From positions 186,001 to 250,000 of the forward strand of contig JAWPGT010000014.1 in assembly GCA_034638255.1 (NCBI GenBank): a stretch of 64,000 nt of DNA, given 5' to 3'. Under the pieces are notes generated by a model. The model was not told the DNA's origin and did not search any database. It saw only the letters and a list, made by a program, of their open reading frames with translations. Shown here one piece after another: positions 34,691 through 45,562 of the stretch; position 1 is the first letter of the stretch; each line of letters starts with the position of its first letter. A program made the position numbers and the translations under genes. Origin of the DNA: Coprinus comatus (lineage: Eukaryota > Basidiomycota > Agaricomycetes > Agaricales > Agaricaceae).

Positions 34691-36233
34691 ATGGTAACTG
34701 TGCCTTCGAATCCTGTCTATGAATCCGCACTGACTGAATATCTAGTATTGTTGTATTACGACTGGATATTGACTTTAGACGAAGAGATCCGGTTCTTCTG
34801 GTCAGGAAGGAAATTCACTGTCACTGCCATCATCTTCTTCTTGAACCGCTACTTGAGTATCTTGGGGCACATTCCGATACTTCTTGGGCGGTACATGCTC
34901 TCAAGTTCTTCGAATGAACCCCAGGTAAAGTACATACTAGACCCTCTTGACTCCAAGAACAGATAATGCTAACGCTCACGGTGTAGGCGTAAGAATTCAA
35001 AATCCAATAATCTCTGACCGCTGCTCAATTAGCTTTAGTTGTAACAAGTTGCTCAGGTTCCATCAATATTTCGCTGGTGCAATCCAAATAGTCGCTGGTG
35101 GTAGGTCTTGCATGGTACGGTACTGTGAAATCCCATCCATAACGTAACTACTATAGTGGCCTTGGGTTGCAGAGTATGGGCTCTTTATGGAAGAAAGCTC
35201 TGGATCCCTATCTTTCTGTTCGTATTGGGCGCAGCAGTAATTGGATTTGGAACGGTGAGTTTGTACAAAACCCACAATATATAAGCCATTAACCTGAGAT
35301 ACAGTGGTCGATAAGTAACATAGAACATGTCAACACCATGCAAATTACCCTGGTAGGATGTCTGAAGCCTTTCAGCAATGCCAAGTGAGTGTATCTGGCT
35401 GTTTCGTGCTCTATTCCAAACATCTATTAAATGATTTCCAGTACAACTCGTTCGTTTACTAATTACTATTCATATCATAACATCACAAACAAGAAAATAG
35501 GGCTTGCTTCCTGCTGGACTGGAATGTTGGTTTTTGACAGTGTTATTTTTGGTATGACATTGTACAGATCCTTCACACGGAAGCGGGAACATAATACCAC
35601 CCTTCTCCATGTTCTCATTCGTGATGGTTAGTCTCCTGAGAAGTCTCCAACACATCATAGTACTCATTCAAACTACTTAGGGTCTCTTTATTTTGGGTAC
35701 GCATGCTTGAAATGCAATGTCAGAACTGTAACCTGACCGAGCTATATAAATCAGGATAATGATCACTTTCACAGTTTCTGTGATTGTATCATTCTATGTA
35801 GGTTACTTATCACCAAATTTGCGGATAAATGATAGAAACTCACCAACCAACCCCCCTCTCACAGGTATCACCGGTACATCAAGTTCCTTTGCTTCAAATA
35901 TTAATATCATAACTCGTTAAATCTTTCTTCAGGACTATAATCAAGGAATTACCACCGGTCTGGCAAATGTGTACGTGTATTTTTCTTCAAATCCAACATA
36001 TGGTTCGGAAATACACTTACACTATATTGTTCCAATCAATCTACTGAACGCTGACGAATTCTCTATGTAGACTATCCTCCGTGATGATATCACGCCTTAT
36101 GCTCAATCTACGTAACCCAAAGCTCATAGCAAGAGGGTCGCGTACAAGAAATTTTACCACTACTTTGAATCAACCCGTTTCCGCTGACGAGCAAGGCTCG
36201 CCTTGGGAAAGTGTATCATTACCATTACCATAA
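34691..36233 (+). CDS. DUF6533-type multispanning membrane protein
   Basis: Multi-exon gene of a large mushroom-specific membrane family of unknown function. The first exon carries the conserved DUF6533-like block YLVLLYYDWILTLDEEIRFF plus FFLNRYLSILGHIPIL. Later exons encode hydrophobic segments (WIPIFLFVLGAAVIGFGT and KIGLASCWTGMLVFDSVIFG) and YRSFTRKREHNTTLLHVLIRDG followed by further helices, all fitting a seven-helix protein. The last exon ends SPWESVSLPLP with TAA at 36231-36233. The start at 34691 puts DUF6533 near residue 15, as is usual in this family; an upstream Met at 34511 would add an odd leader. Exact exon borders in the middle are uncertain. The 318 bp upstream contains a T9 run and no other gene. 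Confidence 0.75.
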
Positions 36234-36540
36234 TTGACCGCCACTATTTTAGTTGATGAAATATTAGAAACTCAATTTTTTATGGTCAACAACTGTCATA
36301 ACCGGTTTATTTATTCGCTATATTATATACTCTACCAACCTCCTCCTAACCATTTCCCATGTGTACAAATAGTGGTCCTTTGAATTTGATCAACTTCGAT
36401 AATGACAAACATGTGATGATGGTGCATTGGTGATGCGGAAATATCGATCTCTTCGACAATCACCTGCAATTGCAATTTGCATCTCTACTTCTACGTCCAC
36501 ATCTCCTGTACTTGTGTGTGGTGGAAATCGACCGGAAAAC

Positions 36541-37467
36541 ATGTCAGAAGCACTGCTATGGTTTGCAACTCAAATTCACCTGCCTTCATCGCCGTACCCA
36601 CTGTTCTTGTCAACAGCACTCGCTTTGTTGATCGCATCCGAGGCAAACAGTTTCCACCTAGGAAGCGCAATCTTTAAGATTTGCGCTTCACTGTCATTCC
36701 TCGCTGGTGGAGTTGACCTGGCACAAAATCAACTCGGACTAGGTTCACTTAGCACAACCGGCCTGTCAAATTTGTTGCAAAATACGCCGCAACTCTGGAA
36801 AGATACTCCGTCTACGCGGTATCCACTATCCATAGTCCTGGGACTTGTCTTCAGTTTGTTGGGAGACGCATTCCTCATCCCTTCTTCCGCGACGTATTAT
36901 CATACAACCAAGAAAGCTAAGTCTGGAAAAAAATCAGAAGACAAAGACCCTGCAACGATACATGAAGCAGCGACTGTTCGATTCCAAACCGGTACCTTTT
37001 TCTTTGCACTTGCACACATTGCATATGTTGTTGCCTTCATTTCCTCGACAATATCCAAAGCAGCTGTCGGTACACCCTTCCTTAACATCATTCAAAATCC
37101 CAATCTTTTCCGCCTTCCACGTTTTGCAGTAACAATTATATTCAATGCCATCGTGGTTCATAGACTTGGTCTTCTACGCAAATCGGGTCAACGAAGAATG
37201 GTGGTCCCAGATGACTTGCGTCCTCTCGTAGGGGTGTACATTGTTATTATCCTTACCATGGTTTCTGTGGCCACCGCTACGGACGATGGTTACCAAAAGG
37301 TTGTTGGGGCGTGGTTGTTTATGATTAGTGACCTTTTTGTTTCTGCGGATGTTTTTGGAAAGAAAACATTAGTGCCATCTGGACGAGGGAGAGTGGGGTG
37401 GAGAGCGAGATCTGTCGGGTGGATTATTTACTTCTGGGCACAGATGATCTTAGCGGGCTCGATATAG
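36541..37467 (+). CDS. YhhN/TMEM86 family membrane protein (lysoplasmalogenase-like)
   Basis: Intronless, 308 residues from MSEALLWFATQIHLPSSPYP. Several hydrophobic helices include YPLSIVLGLVFSLLGDAFLI, FQTGTFFFALAHIAYVVAF and VYIVIILTMVSVATATDD, and the protein ends SDLFVSADVF... WIIYFWAQMILAGSI. The SLLGDAFLI, FALAHIAYV and FMISDLFVSADVF segments, with Asp in GD and SD positions, are the family signature shared with human TMEM86, which cleaves the vinyl-ether bond of lysoplasmalogens. The frame is open upstream to 36427, but the Met at 36541 gives the usual length. Fungi are not known for abundant plasmalogens, so the true substrate may be another lipid. No gene is seen in the 307 bp before 36541. 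Confidence 0.85.
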   Translation: MSEALLWFATQIHLPSSPYPLFLSTALALLIASEANSFHLGSAIFKICASLSFLAGGVDLAQNQLGLGSLSTTGLSNLLQNTPQLWKDTPSTRYPLSIVLGLVFSLLGDAFLIPSSATYYHTTKKAKSGKKSEDKDPATIHEAATVRFQTGTFFFALAHIAYVVAFISSTISKAAVGTPFLNIIQNPNLFRLPRFAVTIIFNAIVVHRLGLLRKSGQRRMVVPDDLRPLVGVYIVIILTMVSVATATDDGYQKVVGAWLFMISDLFVSADVFGKKTLVPSGRGRVGWRARSVGWIIYFWAQMILAGSI

Positions 37468-37534
37468 GTCCGGAAATTGTAAACCAGGCACATATTTTTA
37501 CAGCTTGTACTAGTGGTATATACTATATGTACAT

Positions 37535-38632
37535 TCAAAGCGACTTCTCAACATCAATCAACCTCAGTAAGGTATTGTAATCATTGACAATACTGCTGTT
37601 GAGAGTTTTAAGGTCAACTGGCTTGAGCGGACCACGAACATTGGTATTTCCATATCCAAAGTTAGCGGCAATAATAGCCTTAATACCTGCAATTCCCCCA
37701 ATTTTCGAGCATGCCCAATCGGCGTGTCCTAGTGAAGCCTGGAGGTCCATCGCTTGCTTAAACTCTCCATTTTGATGATATCCATACAATTGACCATGTA
37801 ATTTGGGCAACAAGTTGACTAGAGCTGCGATTGTTCCTGTACTGCCCGAGAGGAGGCCATGAAGGTATGCATCACTACGACCTGCGTACACGGCGAAGTC
37901 TTTGGGCGAGAAAGTACTGGCGAGACGTTGGATTTTCCCGATGTTACCACAAGATAGTTTTGTACCAACAATGTTGGGATGTTGGGCAAGCTCCCTGATG
38001 ATGTCAGAGTCGAGGTCTTGACCTGCGGTGACGGTCGGAAAATTATAGACCATCGTTGGAATAGGAGAAGCATCTGCTACCTGAATACAAATACTCAATC
38101 AATATAGCTCATAAATTGATAACGAAACATACTTCAGTATGGAATCGAATAATATTCTCTGTACTCATCATCTTGGCCCAAGTTGAGGGTGTCAATACTA
38201 ACGCATAAGTTGCTCCGGCTTCTTTTGCATCTGAACAGAGCTTCTTAGTTTCCCGAGTCGATTGGGCACCTGTTCCAGCTATGACGAGTACGTGTCCAAA
38301 GTTGTTTTCATCAAGGGTTTTTCGAGTCAATGCTATCGCCTCCTTTCGTTCGTCGTGTGATCTGTGGATTATGATCTAGCAACTTCTAGTAACACCAGAG
38401 TTCTTCTTACAGGTGCTGGGCCTCGCCGTTTGATCCTTGTACCAATATCCCGGTCACCCCACCCTGTAGGAAATCACCAACTCAGATTTTGTCATAGGTT
38501 CTGACAAAGCGAACGAATTACCTGAGCCAGGCGAAGGATATGGGCTTTGATAGACGGAATATCAAAATTCTCATTCTCATCAAAGAAAAGTACAGCTGGA
38601 ACGTAGTATCCTGGAGGAGGAGCTTTTGGCAT
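37535..38632 (-). CDS. DapA/DHDPS-family class I aldolase (2-keto-sugar-acid or 4-hydroxy-2-oxoglutarate aldolase type)
   Basis: Schiff-base aldolase of the dihydrodipicolinate synthase family. It starts MPKAPPPGYYVPAVLFFDEN. Family motifs: GILVQGSNGEAQHLSHDERK, VIAGTGAQSTRETKKLC, the active-site Tyr in PTMVYNFP, and the Schiff-base Lys in NIVGTKLSCGNIGK. Later segments FAVYAGRSDAYLHGLLSGS and GIAGIKAIIAANFGYGN also match. About 315 residues from four or five exons. In fungi this clade includes L-threo-3-deoxyhexulosonate aldolase of galacturonate catabolism, of note because a pectate lyase gene lies 9 kb away. HOGA1-like hydroxyproline metabolism is an alternative. Its start is 189 bp from the divergent MGM1 gene. 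Confidence 0.87.
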
Positions 38633-38821
38633 CTTATTATAAGGAAAGACAATCTAGGTAGCACATGCTACCATTACTTATTCATCCTCATCGATTTCAT
38701 GGATATATATAGGTCAGAGCAGACGTAACAGAAATAGCCACTTCTCACAATCACGTGTGTTCGGCAGGGCGTCTACGCTTCACTGCCAGGAATAAATGAT
38801 CTCATTGCTCATGTTTTCGCC
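38633..38821. promoter_or_regulatory. Divergent promoter of aldolase and MGM1
   Basis: 189 bp between opposed start codons. CACGTG lies at 38752-38757, 65 bp before the MGM1 start, and a TATATATA run lies near 38703-38709. Confidence 0.5.
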
Positions 38822-41800
38822 ATGATATCTTCCCTCAAGAAGCGGGTTCAACATGTTCTAACAAACCCAAAGACCATAACTTATGGCCTCAAGAACACAC
38901 CGTTGCTCTCTAGGCGACTTTTAGACGCTTCTCGGCAACCCCATCGACAATTCACAAGTTTCAACAACACACTCCTTGGTTCTCATTCCTTGCGAAGACG
39001 ATATGCAACTATTTCCCCAGCTACACTCAGAAATATTCGAGCACGCCCATTCTCATACTCATCTATTCCTCGTTTTGTTGCACGCGCATTTAAGGTCCCG
39101 ATTGCTGGAGCTACAGTCGGTGCAGGTGGCCTCGGTTACGCGAACTACAAGTTTGAAGGTATGCATAATATTAACTTTCCTGAGTTTATTATATTTAATC
39201 CGAAGTTATTGTAGAGGTACGGAGGACAACGAATGGGTGGATAAATTCTGCTCAAGATACCGCACGAGGTATCTTCGAGACCGCCTCCGATGGCTTGAAA
39301 TCCGTCAACGAGGCAGTATCTGAATTTCATATTCCTACTATCGAAACACCTCAGTTCCTTAAAGACTTTTTCTCGGGACGAGAAAAGCAAGGGGGGGAGA
39401 AAGAGGAGGGAGAGGAAGGAAATGATAACCAGAAAGGTCGTTCACCGAAGGATGAAGCTGCTATTGCTGCGCTTGTAGCTGCTACTATGTCATCTCCTTC
39501 GGACTCGAAGGACTTGTCTGAAGAGGCTAGGAATAATGGGTTGATGCATTTGACGAAGAAGCTTATTGAGATAAGAGCAATGTTGCTTAATATCGACCAG
39601 AGCGATGCTTTAAAGCTACCTAGCATTGTTGTAATCGGAAGTCAGAGCTCAGGAAAAAGTTCCGTGTTGGAGGCCATTGTAGGACACGAATTTTTGCCCA
39701 AGTGCGTATGCTTTTTCTATAACCCTATTCCTTTTATTAACCTGCCACTCAGAGGAAATAATATGGTTACTCGTCGACCTATCGAACTTACGCTTATTCA
39801 CACGCCTGCCAAGAACGGACAAGTACCTGTTGAATATGGCGAGTTCCCAGGACTCGGCATGGGCAAAATTACAAATTTTACTGATATCCAACGTACACTC
39901 ACCGACCTCAATCTCGCAGTCCCTGCTTCTGAATGTGTACAGAACGAACCCATCGACCTCCGCATCTATTCACCCAACGTTCCTGATCTCACTCTCATTG
40001 ACCTTCCTGGATATGTCCAAATATCTTCATTAGACCAGCCCGAAACTCTCAAGGAGAAGATTGCGAGTCTGTGCGACAAGTACATCCGAGAACCAAATAT
40101 TATTCTTGCAGTCTGTGCCGCTGATGTCGATCTTGCTAACTCTCCGGCATTGAGAGCGAGCAGGAAGGTTGATCCTCTTGGTTTGAGGACCATTGGAGTC
40201 ATCACCAAGATGGACCTCGTTGCTCCCGAACAAGGTGCTGGGATTTTGAGCAATAATCGATATCCTCTGCATCTTGGTTATGTTGGAGTTGTAGCCAAAT
40301 CTCAAGGAGATAAGGCTGGCTTAACTTCAAAGGCTCTAATTGCAAGGAAGAGAGAGAATGATTACTTTGGACAACATGATGACGTTTTCGGTGGTTCTTC
40401 ACAACTTATGGTGGGAACGGATACCCTTCGCCGAAGGTTGATGGAGGTTTTGGAATCATCTATGGCTTCTTCATTACACGGAATCACCAATGCGGTTCAA
40501 CTAGAGTTAGAAGAGGCTTCCTACCAATTCAAAGTTCAATATAACGACCGTCGGATAACAGCAGAATCCTATGTTGCGGAAACTATGGACATGCTAAAAC
40601 ATCGATTCAAAGAATTTACACAACAATTCAAACGACCAGTTATTCGAGCTAAATTGAAACATATGTTGGATGATAAGGTTATGGATGTTCTAGAACAGTT
40701 GTATTGGTTGGACAAGAAGACACAGGAGCTTGGTCAACTTGGTAACAATCCTCGATTGAAACCAGAAGAGGTTGATCCTTATTGGAAATATAAATTGGAG
40801 GCAGCTTCAAGTTTGTTAACGAAATCTGGTGTTGGGAGGGATTCAACTCTACTCGTTGCGGATGGATTACGTGCACTTATCGATTCGATTGCTTCTGGAG
40901 AACCATTCAATCACCATCCTAAAGCGGCGGAAAGACTTATTGAATTCTCACATAACATTCTTCGGGATAGGATTGGTGTTACTTCAGACCAGGTAGAGAA
41001 CTGTATCAAACCTTACAAGTATGACGTCGAAGTGGAACCAAGGGAATGGGAACAAGGAAGGACACAGGCTGTAGAGTTGTTTGAGAAGGAAGTAGAGATG
41101 TGTCAAGCTAAGCTGAAGGAGATAACCAAAAAGGTTGGAGGGAGTAGGAGATTGACAGGATTAATGTCTTACGTGAAGACCCTGGAGGAGAAACAAAAAC
41201 AAGAAAGGGCTGCACAAGCTCTGGGGAGTGCCGAAACTGGAGATGAAACGACAAATACAAATGAGAGTCTAGCACCTGACTCTTATCGTTATCCTCCTGC
41301 TCAAATTGTCGACGGTGAGTAGTCGTAATTTCAGGTCTTATGATACGTAGTATTAAATGATCATTTCCAGCTCGTTATGCAATGATGTACAGCGATAGGC
41401 TAAGCATTCTGAAACTGAGACTTGCTGCACTCAAATCGCAACGATGCCGTGCCGGACCTCACAGCGATGTTTTCTGTCCCGAGGCATTCCTAAATGTTGT
41501 CGCGAATAAACTAGCATATACATCAGCACAATTTATCAACATCGAATTACTCGATCAATTCTTTTACCAGGTATGATTTCCTTGCGTGCTTCAAGTTATC
41601 ACGTTTTACCCTAATACATGCATCTCTCTAGTTCCCCCGCGAAATCGACTCGAGGCTTCTTTACGACCTAGACCGCAAGGAGATTATTGCTTTTGCACGT
41701 GAAAATCCAATTATTCGACGACATCTGGATCTTCAAGAACGCAAGGATAAGTTGGAAGAGGTGATGAAGCAGCTGAATAGTTTGTCAACCTTACGTGCTG

Positions 41801-41853
41801 ATCCACAACCTCAACCTCGACGACAACGAGGGTTATTTGGTGGGGTGTTTTAA
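38822..41853 (+). CDS. MGM1: Mitochondrial dynamin-like GTPase Mgm1/OPA1
   Basis: Drives inner-membrane fusion and cristae shape. The N-terminal 130 residues are Arg/Ser-rich without acidic residues ([17 protein letters not shown]), a mitochondrial presequence, followed by a hydrophobic segment ([19 protein letters not shown]) suited to the inner-membrane anchor. The GTPase has G1 [16 protein letters not shown]3 DLPG ([12 protein letters not shown]) and G4 TKMD. Later come the middle and GED-like helical regions, and a tail ending [11 protein letters not shown]. Introns are at about 39161-39213, 39702-39752, 41315-41370 and 41571-41631. The 39702-39752 intron is 51 nt with no in-frame stop, so an unspliced read would pass; only its removal restores [12 protein letters not shown] of the family. 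Confidence 0.95.
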
Positions 41854-42107
41854 TATTTCTCTTTCGTATTGGTTTAGTTTTTGTCGAAATGATTTTTCCG
41901 TAATATTCATACACAAATACTTTTTTGATTGGGGCGACCAAATTCCTCTTAATATATTACACACCACTCTCTAGTCTCCAAAAAACTCGTACAACAAGGT
42001 ATAAGTTAACGGCTTCGAGTTCTCCTTCTCAAGTAATAGCACGATGATGATAGTGGGTGATATGAGTGCACGAAAAATAGATGAAATGCAGGGGTATATA
42101 ATAAGAT

Positions 42108-42681
42108 CTAGAGTTTAGCCTTAGCAGTCTTGAGGACATTGTCAAGCTTGGTGGCGAGCATGATGTTGCCACGGGTCTTGAGCTTGCCAGTCATGAAAGC
42201 CTTTTGTCCGTTAAGCTATAAAAACGGATGGGGTTAGATGAGATATAACTCAATACACAAGCTAAGAAAATATGTACCTTGCCGCTAGCGAGGTCGAGGA
42301 GGGTCTCGTCAGCGAGGATGATTGTGACGTCAGCCTTGGGCTGAGCCTTGCCCTTGTAGACGGATCCAGTCTTCTTGGCATCGATAGTCCAAGTGGCAGT
42401 TTCCTTGCCGTTGGTAACTTGGAGCTCGAAGATGCCGTTAGTCTGAAATACGTAGTAGATCAGCAGCCGGACATAGGAATAGTTACATGAATTAATGAAA
42501 GCATACCTTCTTGATGAGGTCCTTCTTCTCGGCTTCAGAGGTCTTTGCGAAACCAGACTGAAGGCCAGCGATGAGCTCAGAAGACTATAAGAGGTGATGT
42601 GGTAAGTTTCTCGGGTCCGGTTGTAGAGATAACACAGAGACCAAGTACCTTGAAGCCGGCAACTTTGATATCGTCTGACAT
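42108..42681 (-). CDS. SCP2 sterol-carrier domain protein, probably peroxisomal
   Basis: Small lipid-binding protein of about 126 residues, the whole of which is one SCP2 domain: KSSELIAGLQSGFAK, NGIFELQVTNGKETATWTID, KADVTIILADETLLDLASGK and LNGQKAFMTGKLKTRGNIML. Four exons. It starts MSDDIKVAGF at 42681. The extreme C-terminus is AKL, a recognised variant of the SKL peroxisomal targeting signal (PTS1), so import into peroxisomes is expected. It probably supports beta-oxidation by carrying fatty acyl-CoA or sterols. It is convergent with MGM1 across 254 bp. Confidence 0.93.
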
Positions 42682-43358
42682 GGCTGGAAAAAGTAGTGGG
42701 AGTAGGATGTAAAGAAGAAACGAGTTGTGTGGGACTGGAAAGACGAGTTTTAATGTATTCGAGGAATTCACGGGAATTGCATATGATTGTCCTGAGCATG
42801 TGACCTGGAGACCTTCATATGATTATCACTTGGCGTCTTTGCCGAAACTTGCACAACTGATCCGCTCTCTCTCTGTCCTGTCTTTCATTCCGGTTCTCTT
42901 TTCTTGTCTGTTCTTTGCTTGCTCTGTGACACAATGCAACGTTTTCTCGCTTCTTTCTATCTCTGGAAATTGCACCCTGGTCTCAAAAAAATAAGAGCAA
43001 ATTAGCCTGTCTAGGGCCATCTATGAGAATATCCGGAATAAGTTGTTACATTACCATACTGGTGGTTGGCAACTTACCTTTTCAATACACTGGGCTGCAA
43101 ACTGCAAGCGACGCGTCGCACATCTACTCAGGTTTGACTCGGGCAATTTACAATCAAGAGTAATTCTTCTCCAAACTTGGATGTCCAAATGATATATGAA
43201 TAGGGAACGGCAGGTTTCATGTCCTTTCAAAGGCCTGCTGCCCGTTTAGTTCACAATGTGCTCGATCCTTTAAAAACCAACGTATTCAGTGGTTCTCTCA
43301 GTTTCCTCACACACAACCTTCCTACTCTACCATCTCTACTACTAGCTCTAGCTCAAAC
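42682..43358. other. Divergent intergenic region
   Basis: 677 bp between the SCP2 start (minus) and the start of a plus-strand hypothetical gene. The part near the SCP2 gene is C/T-rich on the plus strand. No additional gene is seen. Confidence 0.5.
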
Positions 43359-44293
43359 ATGGTTTGCGAATTTGCAGAAACTCATCCAGGCGTTGAATGT
43401 CTCTGCTCCCATTGTCATCTTTCTTCTACTCTCTTTCCACGACGTCGCGATGGAAAAATTGTCCTTCCTACTGTTGCATCTGCAGAAGACATCACGCCTA
43501 CATATCTTCCCCCGAACGACATTCCACGCCAATCCCAACCTCATGATTCCACCGTAGAACGAGAACGCTTCCCTCCTCCCGTTGCTCCCAACACCATTAG
43601 TTATCAGGAGCAAACTTCCCCAAATCCAAATGTACCTATACAATTCCTGACACCAATCACATCGGAACCTGTAAACAGTACGTATTAGATTGAACAAAAC
43701 TTTGAACTTTTTGAGCATTACTTAGTTGCCGATAAATTAATGTTACCTTATCTTTACATTAAAAGGTTTCCGGCACTCCGCGGTAGAAGAGGAAGCTTGC
43801 TCACCACCTCGTGTTGGAAAACAAGCACGCAGTGGTGTTGACAAGAATTCTTGGAAATCTTCCAAAGGTCAGTCGGCTCTGGAGCACTTCCGATTATTTG
43901 TTATTAACATAGAACGTGACAGGAATAGACGAATACACTCCTCGGAACAGTGCGACCTCCAGTGTGGCCAACACAGAGATGCTGACTTCCAATAAGAGTG
44001 CAAGCCCATACCCCCAACCCGATGGGATCGACCCTCCTACGAGAAATTCGTACCCTTATCCGGAAGCGAAAGGTTCCGGATCAGCAAGGCGAACCAACTC
44101 AAAATCTACACGGGCTTCGGGTGTCCCTGTAGATACAAGCAAAGGCACCACCATACGATTCTGTCCTCCATTTGTTGAGACTGATCGAATGGGAATTGCT
44201 GCTGACAGCGACAAGGGAATAGCTTGGAGTGCAAGTTGCAGGAGGCAACAATACGTTAGCGACGACGACGATTTCAGACATCATTTTTTCTGA
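43359..44293 (+). CDS. Hypothetical Ser/Pro-rich protein
   Basis: Not recognised. Three exons (43359-43677, 43766-43867, 43923-44293) join in frame to 263 residues, and all introns have GT/AG borders, which supports a real gene. The N-terminus MVCEFAETHPGVECLCSHCH has four Cys and two His within 25 residues and could bind a metal. The rest is low-complexity and probably disordered: rich in Ser, Pro, Thr and Arg (ARRTNSKSTRASGVPVD). The end is acidic then His/Phe (VSDDDDFRHHFF). No membrane segment or signal peptide. It lies upstream of MAF1 on the same strand, with 171 bp between. Confidence 0.6.
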
Positions 44294-44464
44294 TTCTGTG
44301 CAGTAGGATATTATAAGTGACAATATAGTTTAGTGCACAAGCAGAGTGAATCCCAATAAGGCAGTTCTCAACAAACAAGCCACGCTCTCCACCCAGTCTC
44401 CATCACCCGCCCTCGCCTCCGTCCTGAGTCCCTCAGTCCTCCCCGCAGCAACACCACATACACC

Positions 44465-45562
44465 ATGAAGTTTATTGAGAACCCTGCATTATCTCGATTG
44501 GCACAGTCTCTCACACACGAGGGCCCTGAGTGCTCAGTCCATACTCGCATAGAAGCTTATAGCTGCAAGAACATCAAGCGCGACAAAAAGCTCTTCAAGA
44601 CGCTCGAGTCTGCGTACAAAGATGAAGTCTCCAACTCATTACCTCTGCCATCGTGGATTCCGCTGGACCAAGAGGCAGAAATGACGCCATTTGGCCCAAT
44701 AGACAAACACTCCTCCCGCAAGACGCTTTATCTCCTCATTGCCACTCTCAACGTTGCCTTTCCAGACCACGACTTCTCAGACGTTCGCCCCTCCCGCTTT
44801 GTCAAGGAGAAAAACGGCGCAAGCATTCTCAATGCCCTCAGCAATACTCTCGCCTCACCGCAGCGCACCGGCTTGAATGCACCCAGATCCTACTCCTCCT
44901 ATCCTCCATCTTCCCCAGACATCTTCCCCGAGCCATCTACCTCACCCTACAACCAAATCATATCAAGTCCTCTTAGTCCACCTCCCATTATGTCCGGCAC
45001 TCATCCCACCCTCTTCCGGCTCGTTGATGAAGTCATTGGCCTCTCAGAGTGCGAGGTTTTCTCTTACACTCCCGACATTGAAGCAGACCCTCATGCCAAC
45101 GATTTTTCGGACGATGAAGACGATGTTGCCTCGGTAGCAGAGGAAGAATCATCATCTGACGACGATGCAACCTTCGAATTTGACGATTATGACGTCGATG
45201 AGCTCAAGCCAAGCCGCCACATTCGCTCAACCAAGAATCCTCCCCAAACTCCCAGAGCCGCCATTGACGCTATTCTTTCTGACGATGTACCATCCTTAAA
45301 GTACCGTAGTGCCCGAATGAAGCGCCGAGGCGCCCTACTCTGGTCTTCTCATTGGTTTTTCCTCAACTCAAAGCTCCGGCGAATACTATTCGTCTCCGTA
45401 TGGGCCCGATCCAGAGGCATAGGTCGAGCAATATATGAACTTGATGATTTGGAGTACGATTATGATATCGACTCCTTCAAGCGCTCACTTTCAGAGGACT
45501 TTTCGGGTTGGCGTGGAAGTCGAGGAGCCGGTGCTCGGGCTATAGCTGCTTCTCTAGCTTGA
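44465..45562 (+). CDS. MAF1: MAF1, repressor of RNA polymerase III
   Basis: Global negative regulator of Pol III acting downstream of TOR and stress signals. Intronless, 365 residues. N-terminal box A: MKFIENPALSRLAQSLTHE with RIEAYSCKNIKRDKKLFKTL. Box B: SRKTLYLLIATLNVAFPDHD with FSDVRPSRFVKE. Box C: TLFRLVDEVIGLSECEVFSY. Between A and C is a Ser/Pro-rich phosphorylatable linker. After the fold come an acidic stretch (FSDDEDDVASVAEEESSSDD) and a long basic C-terminal extension not found in short homologues, ending GARAIAASLA. The start has the context ACACCATGAAG. Confidence is high from all three Maf1 boxes. Confidence 0.95.
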   Translation: MKFIENPALSRLAQSLTHEGPECSVHTRIEAYSCKNIKRDKKLFKTLESAYKDEVSNSLPLPSWIPLDQEAEMTPFGPIDKHSSRKTLYLLIATLNVAFPDHDFSDVRPSRFVKEKNGASILNALSNTLASPQRTGLNAPRSYSSYPPSSPDIFPEPSTSPYNQIISSPLSPPPIMSGTHPTLFRLVDEVIGLSECEVFSYTPDIEADPHANDFSDDEDDVASVAEEESSSDDDATFEFDDYDVDELKPSRHIRSTKNPPQTPRAAIDAILSDDVPSLKYRSARMKRRGALLWSSHWFFLNSKLRRILFVSVWARSRGIGRAIYELDDLEYDYDIDSFKRSLSEDFSGWRGSRGAGARAIAASLA

